A stretch of DNA of 5,547 nucleotides. Source: Actinomycetota bacterium (GTDB lineage: Bacteria > Actinomycetota > Humimicrobiia > Humimicrobiales > Humimicrobiaceae). The DNA lies in assembly GCA_018400395.1 (NCBI GenBank), contig JAGYMN010000079.1, forward strand, positions 1 to 5,547, read 5' to 3'. Positions 1 through 5,071 of the stretch are shown in pieces (position 1 is the stretch's first letter; every line of letters begins with the position of its first letter). Under the pieces are notes generated by a model. The model was not told the origin of the DNA, made no database searches, and worked only from the letters and a program-made list of their open reading frames with translations. The translations under genes were made by a program, and so were the position numbers.

Positions 1-110
1 GCAAACCATACAGTGGCGGGACCGCTCCGGAATCTAACCGGATTCCCTATTAAGAATTATTTCACTATAAATTTAAAACTATTTTTATTTTTAAAAAGAA
101 CATCTGAACT
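1..110 (-). promoter_or_regulatory. Cobalamin (B12) riboswitch, truncated by the window edge
   Basis: Read on the minus strand, positions 47 to 10 carry the hallmark core of the AdoCbl riboswitch family. There is a GGGAATCCGG segment (minus of 38-47), then ATTCCGGAGC, then the B12-box sequence GCGGTCCCGCCACTGT (minus of 10-25). These correspond to the family consensus GGGAA..GGT..A.TCC..GCGGTCCCGCCACTGT. The 5' part of the aptamer must lie in the AT-rich stretch up to about 105-115, where its limits are uncertain. The 3' end and the expression platform lie outside the window to the left. Such elements bind cobalamins and usually shut off transcription or translation of B12 transport, B12 synthesis or B12-independent isozyme genes, so the unseen minus-strand gene probably belongs to one of these groups. 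The core match is strong. The outer boundaries are estimates. Confidence 0.88.
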
Positions 111-122
111 TTATCCTCATGG

Positions 123-151
123 ATTTTATCCTTAAATTTCTGAAATTGCAA
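123..151 (-). promoter_or_regulatory. Candidate sigma-70-type promoter for the B12 riboswitch transcript
   Basis: On the minus strand TTGCAA (146-151, 4 of 6 to TTGACA) is separated by exactly 17 nt from TAAAAT (123-128, 5 of 6 to TATAAT). Transcription would start near 116, just upstream of where the riboswitch aptamer should begin. That placement is the main support, because AT-rich DNA gives promoter-like matches by chance. Confidence 0.45.
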
Positions 152-450
152 TAGATAATTTTTTGGGATAGTTACCGGGAAAGCTGTCAGGGATACAGGG
201 ATACTTAATGTATTTTGACAATTAGCGATTTAATATAAAAAGGTTATTTGTAAATATATACTGGATATAAGGATTTTTGAAGGTGCCAGTGTAGGATTTA
301 ATTTTACTGAGATATTATAATATAATAGATGTATAATATAATAAGAGTTTTGAAAGAGGGGGGGTAAAAACCGGCATAAAAAACTCCGCTTTAATCGGTA
401 TTGATTCACAGTGAGTGATGTTTTATTTTAAAATAATAAAAGGAGAAGAC
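152..450 (+). other. Non-coding upstream region of the amaP-like gene
   Basis: I see no gene in this AT-rich stretch on either strand. It holds a direct 8-bp tandem duplication, CAGGGATA twice (188-203). It also holds a duplicated TATAATATAATA block (316-327 and 332-343) and a G7 run (358-364) with no start codon placed to use it. A TTGACA (215-220) has no properly spaced -10. The TATAAT copies at 316-343 could serve as -10 elements, but none has a good -35 at 16-18 nt. The amaP-like leader would be about 100 nt if transcription starts there. The gene's own ribosome binding site is AGGAG at 441-445. Confidence 0.5.
316..343 (+). repeat. Tandem TATAATATAATA direct repeat (16-bp period)
   Basis: TATAATATAATA occurs at 316-327 and again at 332-343, separated by GATG, so each copy contains two overlapping TATAAT hexamers. 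It lies about 110-135 bp upstream of the amaP-like start. It may be a cluster of -10 elements or simply low-complexity DNA. No matching -35 hexamer is apparent. Confidence 0.55.
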
Positions 451-1080
451 ATGAATGTTTTTAACAGAATAATTATGATAGTTATTATGCTGTTTTTGAT
501 TGTATCCTCCATAGTGGCGGGAGTCAATATATTTACGGGCCTATTTGAATGGCAGGATGTTGCAGGCAGGTTGGTAAATGCAATAAGTAATGTGAATCCT
601 TATATTATGGCCCTTATTTTATTTGCCATACTCGCCATTAGTTTGATAATCTTGATTTTCGAGTTTTACAGGAGAAAGATAAAAGTGGCAAATATCTCTG
701 CGGACCAATCAGGAAAATCCATGCTGGCGCTTAAAACTGTATCAAGACAGATAAAAGAAAAACTTTTGGAGATTGAGGATGTTGTAAATCCCAGGGTAAG
801 TATAATACCCAGGCAGGACGGTATAATTATAAATTCTTTTTCTAAGATTTCCGAGGGTGTCGATGTTGCCGGTAAGACAAAAGAGATAAGGGAAATAACA
901 GGTGATTTTGCCTCCAGGAACCTTGGCTTTAAAGTATTAAAGTCAAACTATACGGCTACCGGATTTGTCCCTAAAAAAGAAAAAAAAGCTGAAGATATAA
1001 GAAAGGAAGAGCCCGAAGCAGTAAAAGAGCCTGAAGCAGAGGAAGAGTCAGGGGCCAGTGAAAAGGAGAGTGAAATATAA
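451..1080 (+). CDS. amaP: AmaP-like alkaline-shock membrane anchor protein with Asp23-like domain
   Basis: The predicted protein has 209 residues. Two hydrophobic segments at about residues 7-28 and 51-72 form an N-terminal hairpin, followed by the basic stretch YRRKIK, which places the remainder in the cytoplasm. Residues about 79-173 form a mixed alpha/beta region resembling the Asp23/DUF322 fold (conserved-looking VVNPRVSIIPRQDG), and the last 35 residues are a Glu/Lys-rich tail. This layout is that of AmaP, which in staphylococci anchors the alkaline shock protein Asp23 to the membrane. The tail here is longer and more acidic than I would expect. ATG 451 is chosen because AGGAG ends 5 nt before it; an in-frame ATG at 415 has no ribosome binding site and would add a non-conserved 12-residue extension. 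No asp23 or DUF2273 gene follows, unlike the usual cluster. The family call is good; the function in this organism is inferred. Confidence 0.8.
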   Translation: MNVFNRIIMIVIMLFLIVSSIVAGVNIFTGLFEWQDVAGRLVNAISNVNPYIMALILFAILAISLIILIFEFYRRKIKVANISADQSGKSMLALKTVSRQIKEKLLEIEDVVNPRVSIIPRQDGIIINSFSKISEGVDVAGKTKEIREITGDFASRNLGFKVLKSNYTATGFVPKKEKKAEDIRKEEPEAVKEPEAEEESGASEKESEI

Positions 1081-1083
1081 ATA

Positions 1084-1113
1084 TACACGGAGAAGTGTCG
1101 TGTAAATCTTTTT
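1084..1113 (+). terminator. Weak hairpin after the amaP-like gene, possible attenuator
   Basis: TACACG (1084-1089) pairs with CGTGTA (1099-1104) around a 9-nt loop. A T5 run follows at 1109-1113, after AATC. A 6-bp stem is marginal and the T-run is offset, so at most it would partially end amaP transcription before the phasin-like gene. Confidence 0.25.
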
Positions 1114-1141
1114 AATAATTATTGATAAAAGGGGGAGTGTA

Positions 1142-1654
1142 ATGCCTTCAAAATTAAGGGAAGGATACCTTACCGGGCTTGGCATAGTAGCAGTAACCTA
1201 TGAAAAAGCTTCTGAGGTAACAAAAAAATTAATTAAGAAAGGGGAACTGGCAAAGGAGAAACAGAAGAAATTTGCTTCGGATCTTTTAAACGAAGGAAAA
1301 AAGAACACCAGTGAGATGATTAATATACTGGAGAACAGGATTGAATATCTTGCCAGAAAAGGTGAGCCGCTTCTCAAAAAGCAGGATAAAATAATCAGGG
1401 ATGTAGGTTACAAAGCCAGAGAAACCGGGGATATTACACAGGAAAAATTAAAAAAGATAATAAAAGAAGCAAAGGAGAAAACCGGTAGCCTGAGAGAAAA
1501 AATAGCAAAAACAGACAGGGATAAGATAAAAGATGCTCTGGTGGAATTGAATATACCTACAAAGGATAATCTGGATGAGATAAGAAATAAACTCGATAGG
1601 CTAATTTCCGATATAAATAAAAAAGAAAATTCCGGGCAGGAAGATAAGGATTGA
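1142..1654 (+). CDS. Phasin-like (polyhydroxyalkanoate granule-associated family) helical protein
   Basis: This is a 170-residue, very hydrophilic, Lys/Glu-rich protein predicted to be almost wholly alpha-helical, with no signal peptide or membrane segment. The N-terminal GYLTGLGIVAVTYEKA (residues 8-23) followed by KKLIKKGELAKEK, and the C-terminal LNIPTKDNLDEIRNKLDRL (residues 136-154), match the pattern of the phasin-like family. In that family an amphipathic N-terminal helix is followed by coiled coil and a closing LxIPTKxDxxxL..KLDxL motif. True phasins coat polyester granules, but many anaerobes carry these proteins without obvious polymer synthesis, so a granule role is not shown here. 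The start is fixed by GGGGGAG (1131-1137), 4 nt before ATG. It lies 61 nt after the amaP-like gene on the same strand, so co-expression in an envelope or stress unit is possible. The middle (residues about 55-130) is low-complexity coiled coil. Confidence 0.65.
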   Translation: MPSKLREGYLTGLGIVAVTYEKASEVTKKLIKKGELAKEKQKKFASDLLNEGKKNTSEMINILENRIEYLARKGEPLLKKQDKIIRDVGYKARETGDITQEKLKKIIKEAKEKTGSLREKIAKTDRDKIKDALVELNIPTKDNLDEIRNKLDRLISDINKKENSGQEDKD

Positions 1655-1658
1655 GAAA

Positions 1659-1687
1659 TTGATATAGCCTGTATGGTTATTTATACA
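1659..1687 (+). promoter_or_regulatory. Candidate promoter for the 97-residue membrane protein gene
   Basis: TTGATA (1659-1664, 5 of 6 to TTGACA) lies 17 nt from TATACA (1682-1687, 4 of 6 to TATAAT). This is immediately after the phasin-like stop and 33 nt before the next ATG. It would give a short leader of roughly 27 nt that still includes the AGGTGA at 1703-1708. Hexamer matches are moderate. Confidence 0.35.
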
Positions 1688-1720
1688 TTATTTAAATTTT
1701 TTAGGTGAAATTTAACTGAT

Positions 1721-2014
1721 ATGTCCAGAAATATTGGCATAGAAATATTATTAGTGGTGTTTGTGGCCGTATCTCTTATAACCTGGATCGTATCAACTCC
1801 AGTACTTCTGGCAGATGATATAGAAGAAGAGGAGATGTTAAGAGAATTAACCGGAGAGGGAAAAGCAGACGGAGAAGGTACCGTTGAGGTTCTTGGTTTT
1901 ACGGAAAAAGAAGTATCTTTTCTTGGGGATAAATTCTTTTTGATTGTAATTATAATAATTGCAGCTGCAGCAGGAGGTCTTTTTCTAAGTTTTGTCATTA
2001 GAAGCAGGACTTGA
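1721..2014 (+). CDS. Small two-pass membrane protein of unknown function
   Basis: The protein has 97 residues and I do not recognise it. A hydrophobic segment at residues 8-29 ends in STPVLLA-DD, which could be a signal-peptide cleavage site or just the end of a first membrane helix. A very acidic stretch follows (DDIEEEEMLRELTGEGKADG, residues 32-51). A second hydrophobic segment at about residues 72-93 contains IVIIIIAAAAGG and is followed by the basic end RSRT. By the positive-inside rule both ends face the cytoplasm and the acidic loop of about 40 residues is outside. The ribosome binding site AGGTGA (1703-1708) is 12 nt from ATG, which is long, but no closer start exists in frame. The opposite strand is also open here, but its Ser/Thr/Ile-rich translation looks like a shadow. 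It lies 66 nt after the phasin-like gene, facing a terminator. Confidence 0.6.
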   Translation: MSRNIGIEILLVVFVAVSLITWIVSTPVLLADDIEEEEMLRELTGEGKADGEGTVEVLGFTEKEVSFLGDKFFLIVIIIIAAAAGGLFLSFVIRSRT

Positions 2015-2133
2015 TGTTTAATTTTAAACTTCGTATGAAGTCTGATCCTCCAGGATTATATGAGATGAGTTTTTGTATTTATATTAATAAGCTTTTACTT
2101 TTATTCCTATAAAAACCCCGCATGATTATGTAA

Positions 2134-2195
2134 AAAAATATAAAAGGGCTGCTGCTTTTAATATATTGTCTGCCGGACGGCCCTTTTATATTTTT
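2134..2195. terminator. Strong bidirectional intrinsic terminator between convergent genes
   Basis: AAAAATATAAAAGGGC (2134-2149) is perfectly complementary to GCCCTTTTATATTTTT (2180-2195). This gives a 16-bp stem, extendable by a T-G and a G-C pair, around a loop of about 26-30 nt. The A/T flanks of the stem supply a U-tract in both directions: TATATTTTT on the plus strand and TTTTTTTACA on the minus strand. It sits between the plus-strand gene ending at 2014 and the minus-strand gene ending at 2220, so it can stop both. Confidence 0.85.
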
Positions 2196-2219
2196 GTCTC
2201 GAAGTCTTTTCCAATAATC

Positions 2220-2672
2220 CTATGAATCATGGGGAGAACTGTCTTTTCTAGAAGGAACACTGCTTTCTGCTTTTTTTGACTTTTTCCCCGAAGAAGTTTT
2301 TTTAGTCCCTGTTTTCTTTTTCCCAGGTTTATCGGTTTCAGCTTTTTTATCTTCCGCTGTACCGCTGATTTCGGGTTTACCCTTTTTTAATATAGCCTTA
2401 AGTATTGTTGATCCGTAATCAAGATCCCGGGTATATATGGTACTGTCCTCTCCTGAAAAATATTTTCTCCCCCTCCTGTAACCCGTTTCTTCAAAAGTAA
2501 GCTTTTTAAAATTATTTACCTCAATTGAGAATAAAGGGGGGAGTTCCCTTAAAAGCTGCATGGTAGTGCTGTGCCAGTTTTTAAAACCCGGGTGCCTGCT
2601 GTTTAAACCGGTAATTTTCACGGCTTCATTTAATTTTTCTTTTAAGCCTTTAAGGACTTCATCAAGTTTCAT
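2220..2672 (-). CDS. Uncharacterised 150-residue protein with Lys/Ser-rich basic tail
   Basis: I do not recognise this protein with confidence. Residues 1-95 look like a compact, mainly helical domain: a charged first helix (MKLDEVLKGLKEKLNEAVKI), then HPGFKNWHSTTMQLLRELP, then VNNFKKLTFEETG, and a final helix LDYGSTILKAILKK. The order W33, L40/L41, F55..L58.F60 and a last ILKAIL helix resembles the helical N-terminal regions of some abortive-infection and predicted nucleotide-binding proteins, but the effector domain is absent. Residues about 96-150 are low complexity, rich in Lys, Ser, Thr and Glu, probably disordered and perhaps nucleic-acid or acidic-partner binding. AGGGA (minus of 2681-2685) lies 8 nt before ATG, a good ribosome binding site; the stop is TAG. 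It is transcribed divergently from archease-rtcB and ends at the shared terminator. It is a real gene; the function is unknown. Confidence 0.7.
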   Translation of the reverse strand: MKLDEVLKGLKEKLNEAVKITGLNSRHPGFKNWHSTTMQLLRELPPLFSIEVNNFKKLTFEETGYRRGRKYFSGEDSTIYTRDLDYGSTILKAILKKGKPEISGTAEDKKAETDKPGKKKTGTKKTSSGKKSKKAESSVPSRKDSSPHDS

Positions 2673-2921
2673 AATGTGATTCCCTGTATAATAAAATTAT
2701 ATAATCTGACCTTAATGGTTCTCATAAATTGTTTTACATCATATATTGTTTATTCTATTATTTACGCCCTAAAAGAATGCGGCTGTATACTATTATTAGA
2801 AAAAATAATACAATTAATCTGTTATATTTTAACAAAAAGTATACTAAATTCAATTAAAATAAAGATAATCAATAAGCTGATAGGATATGTAATCTAAAAT
2901 AGTAATATGCGGGGAGGCATG
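2673..2921. promoter_or_regulatory. AT-rich divergent intergenic region (promoters of the 150-residue gene and archease-rtcB)
   Basis: This stretch separates two divergent transcription units, so it must hold promoters for both. A TATAAT on the minus strand (2696-2701) is a possible -10 for the 150-residue gene, with no convincing -35 17 nt away. On the plus side TTAACA (2829-2834) and TATACT (2840-2845) are visible but not at promoter spacing. A 73-codon plus-strand open frame beginning at 2676 is an AT-rich accident without a ribosome binding site. No RtcR/sigma-54-type promoter (GG-N10-GC) is evident. Confidence 0.4.
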
Positions 2922-3365
2922 TTGGACGGCAACTGTTTTGAAGAAATAGACCATACTTCTGATATAGGGATAAGGTTTACCGGTAAAAGCATTGAAGAAT
3001 TGTTTGAAAATGCAGCTACAGGGATGTTCTCTATGATAACCGATATAAGAAAAGTAAAGAAGTCCAGGAGAATGGAAATAAAACTTTCTGCTGAAATAGA
3101 TGATCTTGATGACATGATGATGCTATGGCTCGAGAGGCTTATTTACCTGTTTGAAGTAGAGGAGATGGTTTTTTCGCGCTTTTATGTAAATATAACTACC
3201 AAAAATGAAAGGATATCCTTATATGCCCGGGCATGGGGGGAGAAAATAGATATTAGTAGACATATTATAATAAATTCCATAAAGGCCCCTACCTATCATC
3301 TTCTTCGGGCGGGAAAAAATGAGGATACAGGTATATGGGAAGGACAGGTTATTTTTGATGTTTAA
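2922..3365 (+). CDS. Archease, RtcB ligase activator
   Basis: Archease helps RtcB turn over: it promotes guanylylation of the ligase histidine and broadens its nucleotide use. The protein has the family signature IDHTSDIGIRF near the start, followed by GKSIEELFENAATGMFSMI, and ends in VIFDV. In Pyrococcus archease the metal is held by the Asp of the HTAD motif and by the penultimate Asp plus the C-terminal carboxylate. Here these are D14 and D146 with V147 last, so the metal site is intact. Length, 147 residues, is normal. I chose TTG 2922 because GGGGAGG (2911-2917) stands 4 nt before it. ATG 2919 is only 1 nt from that sequence, and ATG 2907 lies upstream of it with no binding site of its own; these give 148 or 152 residues. 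The stop is 17 nt before rtcB, a clear operon. Confidence 0.92.
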   Translation: MDGNCFEEIDHTSDIGIRFTGKSIEELFENAATGMFSMITDIRKVKKSRRMEIKLSAEIDDLDDMMMLWLERLIYLFEVEEMVFSRFYVNITTKNERISLYARAWGEKIDISRHIIINSIKAPTYHLLRAGKNEDTGIWEGQVIFDV

Positions 3366-3382
3366 AAAAGGAGGTGTCTTGG

Positions 3383-4837
3383 ATGGCAGAGTACGAAATA
3401 ATACAATTGAGTGAATATAAATGGGAAGTGAAACAGGATGAAAATTTGGGCATGAGAGTGCCGGGCATTATATATTCTGACAGCCAGCTTATGGAACATT
3501 GCAGGGGAGAGGGTGTAATAGATCAGGTCGTGAATGTGTCCACACTGCCGGGAATAATAAAGGCTTCTTTTGCCATGCCCGATATTCATTTTGGTTACGG
3601 TTTTCCGATAGGGGGAGTTGCAGCTTTTGACCCTGAAACCGGTGGAGTAATATCTCCAGGAGGGGTGGGTTTTGATATTTCCTGTGGCGTAAGAGCAATA
3701 AGGTCAGATCTTGTACTGGAGGATATTAAAAATAAACTGGAAGATATGATGTCTTTTATTTCTTTCTCGATTCCAAGGGGTCTGGGAGGAAAAGGAAAGA
3801 TAAGTCTTTCAAAAAAGGATATGGAAGAGGTGCTTTCAACCGGTATTGACTGGGCAGTTAACAGGGGCTATTGCGATGAAAAGGAAAAGCAGCATATCGA
3901 AGAAGGCGGCAGAGTAAAGGAGGCTGATCCTCTATATGTGAGCGAAGAAGCAAAAAAGAGGGGTTACGGACAGCTTGGAACCCTGGGTTCGGGCAATCAT
4001 TTTCTTGAGGTTCAGGCTGTTGACAGAATATATGATGAATATGCGGCAGGTATCATGGGATTAAGGGAATCCGGTATTGTCATCATGGTTCACACAGGTT
4101 CCAGAGGTCTTGGCCATCAGATATGCAGTGACTATTTAAGGATCATGCAAAAAGCATCGAGTAAATATGAAATAAAGCTCCCGGATAAGCAGCTGGCTTG
4201 TGCCCCTGTCTATTCCGATGAAGGGAAGAACTATTACAGGGCCATGGCATGCGGTGCAAATTATGCGATGGTGAACAGACAGTGCCTCACATATCAGGTA
4301 ACCAGTGCTTTAAAGAAATATCTGGGTGAATCTTCTGACAGCACTGATATATCTACAATATATGATGTATCACACAATATAGCCAGACTGGAGGAGCATG
4401 ATATAAACGGGAGCCGCAGGAAAGTCTGTGTACACCGAAAGGGCGCCACAAGGTCATTTGGTCCAGGAAGGCCTGAACTTTCCAGCGCTTACAGGGAAAT
4501 CGGCCAGCCGGTAATAATACCGGGTGATATGGGAACATATTCATTTATACTTCTCGGGACAGAAACAGCTATGGCAGAAAGTTTCGGTTCTACATGTCAT
4601 GGAGCAGGGAGGATGATGAGCCGTTCAAAGGCAAAAAAGATCATCAGGGGAGATGAATTGAAAAAAAGCTTAAAAATAGACAAAGGCATAATTGTCATTG
4701 CTGACAGCATGCCCGGTCTTGCAGAAGAAGCCCCCCAGGCATATAAGGACATATGCAGAGTTGTCAATGTATCTTGCATGGCTGGATTATCAAAGAAAGT
4801 TGCAAGATTGAGGCCTCTGGGTGTTATAAAGGGCTGA
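3383..4837 (+). CDS. rtcB: RNA-splicing ligase RtcB (3'-phosphate / 5'-OH RNA ligase)
   Basis: RtcB joins RNA 2',3'-cyclic-phosphate or 3'-phosphate ends to 5'-OH ends using GTP and Mn2+. In archaea and animals it completes tRNA splicing; in bacteria it repairs cleaved RNA. The 484-residue length matches the family. All catalytic elements are visible: GVGFDISCGVR (D98 and C101 metal ligands), GSGNHFLEV (N205, H206), HTGSRGLGHQ (H237), DVSHNIARLEEH (H331) and STCHGAGRMMSRSKA with H406 as the guanylylated histidine. These align with D95, C98, N202, H203, H234, H329 and H404 of Pyrococcus RtcB. ATG 3383 is chosen because AGGAGG (3369-3374) is 8 nt upstream; the GTG at 3374 overlaps that site. 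The gene follows archease by 17 nt, so the two are almost certainly co-transcribed and made together. No rtcA or rtcR is present. Confidence 0.98.
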   Translation: MAEYEIIQLSEYKWEVKQDENLGMRVPGIIYSDSQLMEHCRGEGVIDQVVNVSTLPGIIKASFAMPDIHFGYGFPIGGVAAFDPETGGVISPGGVGFDISCGVRAIRSDLVLEDIKNKLEDMMSFISFSIPRGLGGKGKISLSKKDMEEVLSTGIDWAVNRGYCDEKEKQHIEEGGRVKEADPLYVSEEAKKRGYGQLGTLGSGNHFLEVQAVDRIYDEYAAGIMGLRESGIVIMVHTGSRGLGHQICSDYLRIMQKASSKYEIKLPDKQLACAPVYSDEGKNYYRAMACGANYAMVNRQCLTYQVTSALKKYLGESSDSTDISTIYDVSHNIARLEEHDINGSRRKVCVHRKGATRSFGPGRPELSSAYREIGQPVIIPGDMGTYSFILLGTETAMAESFGSTCHGAGRMMSRSKAKKIIRGDELKKSLKIDKGIIVIADSMPGLAEEAPQAYKDICRVVNVSCMAGLSKKVARLRPLGVIKG

Positions 4838-4911
4838 TAAATATACAAATCATTAATATCTTATAGTATAATCAAAAAATATTATTTCTGTATATAGAGG
4901 AGGAAAAGGGC

Positions 4912-5070
4912 ATGCCGAGAGGGCTTTCTCTCTTTTTTGGGATAGTTCTAATAATATTCGGAGTACTTGCATTTTATGATTATTTTATAATAGATCCCCT
5001 GTGGGTCAGGATAACGATAATAGTGATAGGTGGGCTCAGTTTTATTACAAGCCTGGCCAGAAAAAAATAA
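4912..5070 (+). CDS. 52-residue two-pass membrane protein
   Basis: This small gene has a perfect AGGAGG (4898-4903) 8 nt before ATG, as good a translation signal as rtcB has. The product begins MPRGLSLFFGIVLIIFGVLA and ends in ARKK. Two hydrophobic helices (about residues 5-22 and 33-49) flank a short loop, FYDYFIIDPLWVR. The basic residues at both termini suggest a hairpin with N- and C-ends in the cytoplasm. It starts 74 nt after rtcB on the same strand, so it may be read from the rtcB transcript. A TATAAT at 4867-4872 could also act as a -10, though its -35 (TACAAA) is poor. I recognise no family. Real translation is likely given the ribosome binding site and the clean hydrophobic pattern. 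Confidence 0.65.
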   Translation: MPRGLSLFFGIVLIIFGVLAFYDYFIIDPLWVRITIIVIGGLSFITSLARKK

Positions 5071-5071
5071 A

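Noticed and set aside
415..450. Upstream ATG at 415 as the amaP-like start
   Set aside because: There is no ribosome binding site before it, and it adds MMFYFKIIKGED, which is encoded by the spacer and by the AGGAG site of the ATG at 451.
1681..1998. Minus-strand open frame of 105 codons opposite the 97-residue membrane protein
   Set aside because: Its composition (Ser/Thr/Ile, AAAAIIIITI) mirrors the plus-strand gene codons. It begins inside the plus-strand gene with no clear ribosome binding site and has no domain-like pattern.
2028..2041. ACTTC-GTAT-GAAGT hairpin after the 97-residue gene
   Set aside because: A 5-bp stem without a following T-run is too weak. The strong terminator at 2134-2195 already serves this gene.
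2676..2897. Plus-strand open frame of 73 codons in the divergent intergenic region
   Set aside because: It begins at GTG with no ribosome binding site and starts essentially at the neighbouring minus-strand start. Its Ile/Leu/Lys-rich translation is what random AT-rich DNA gives.
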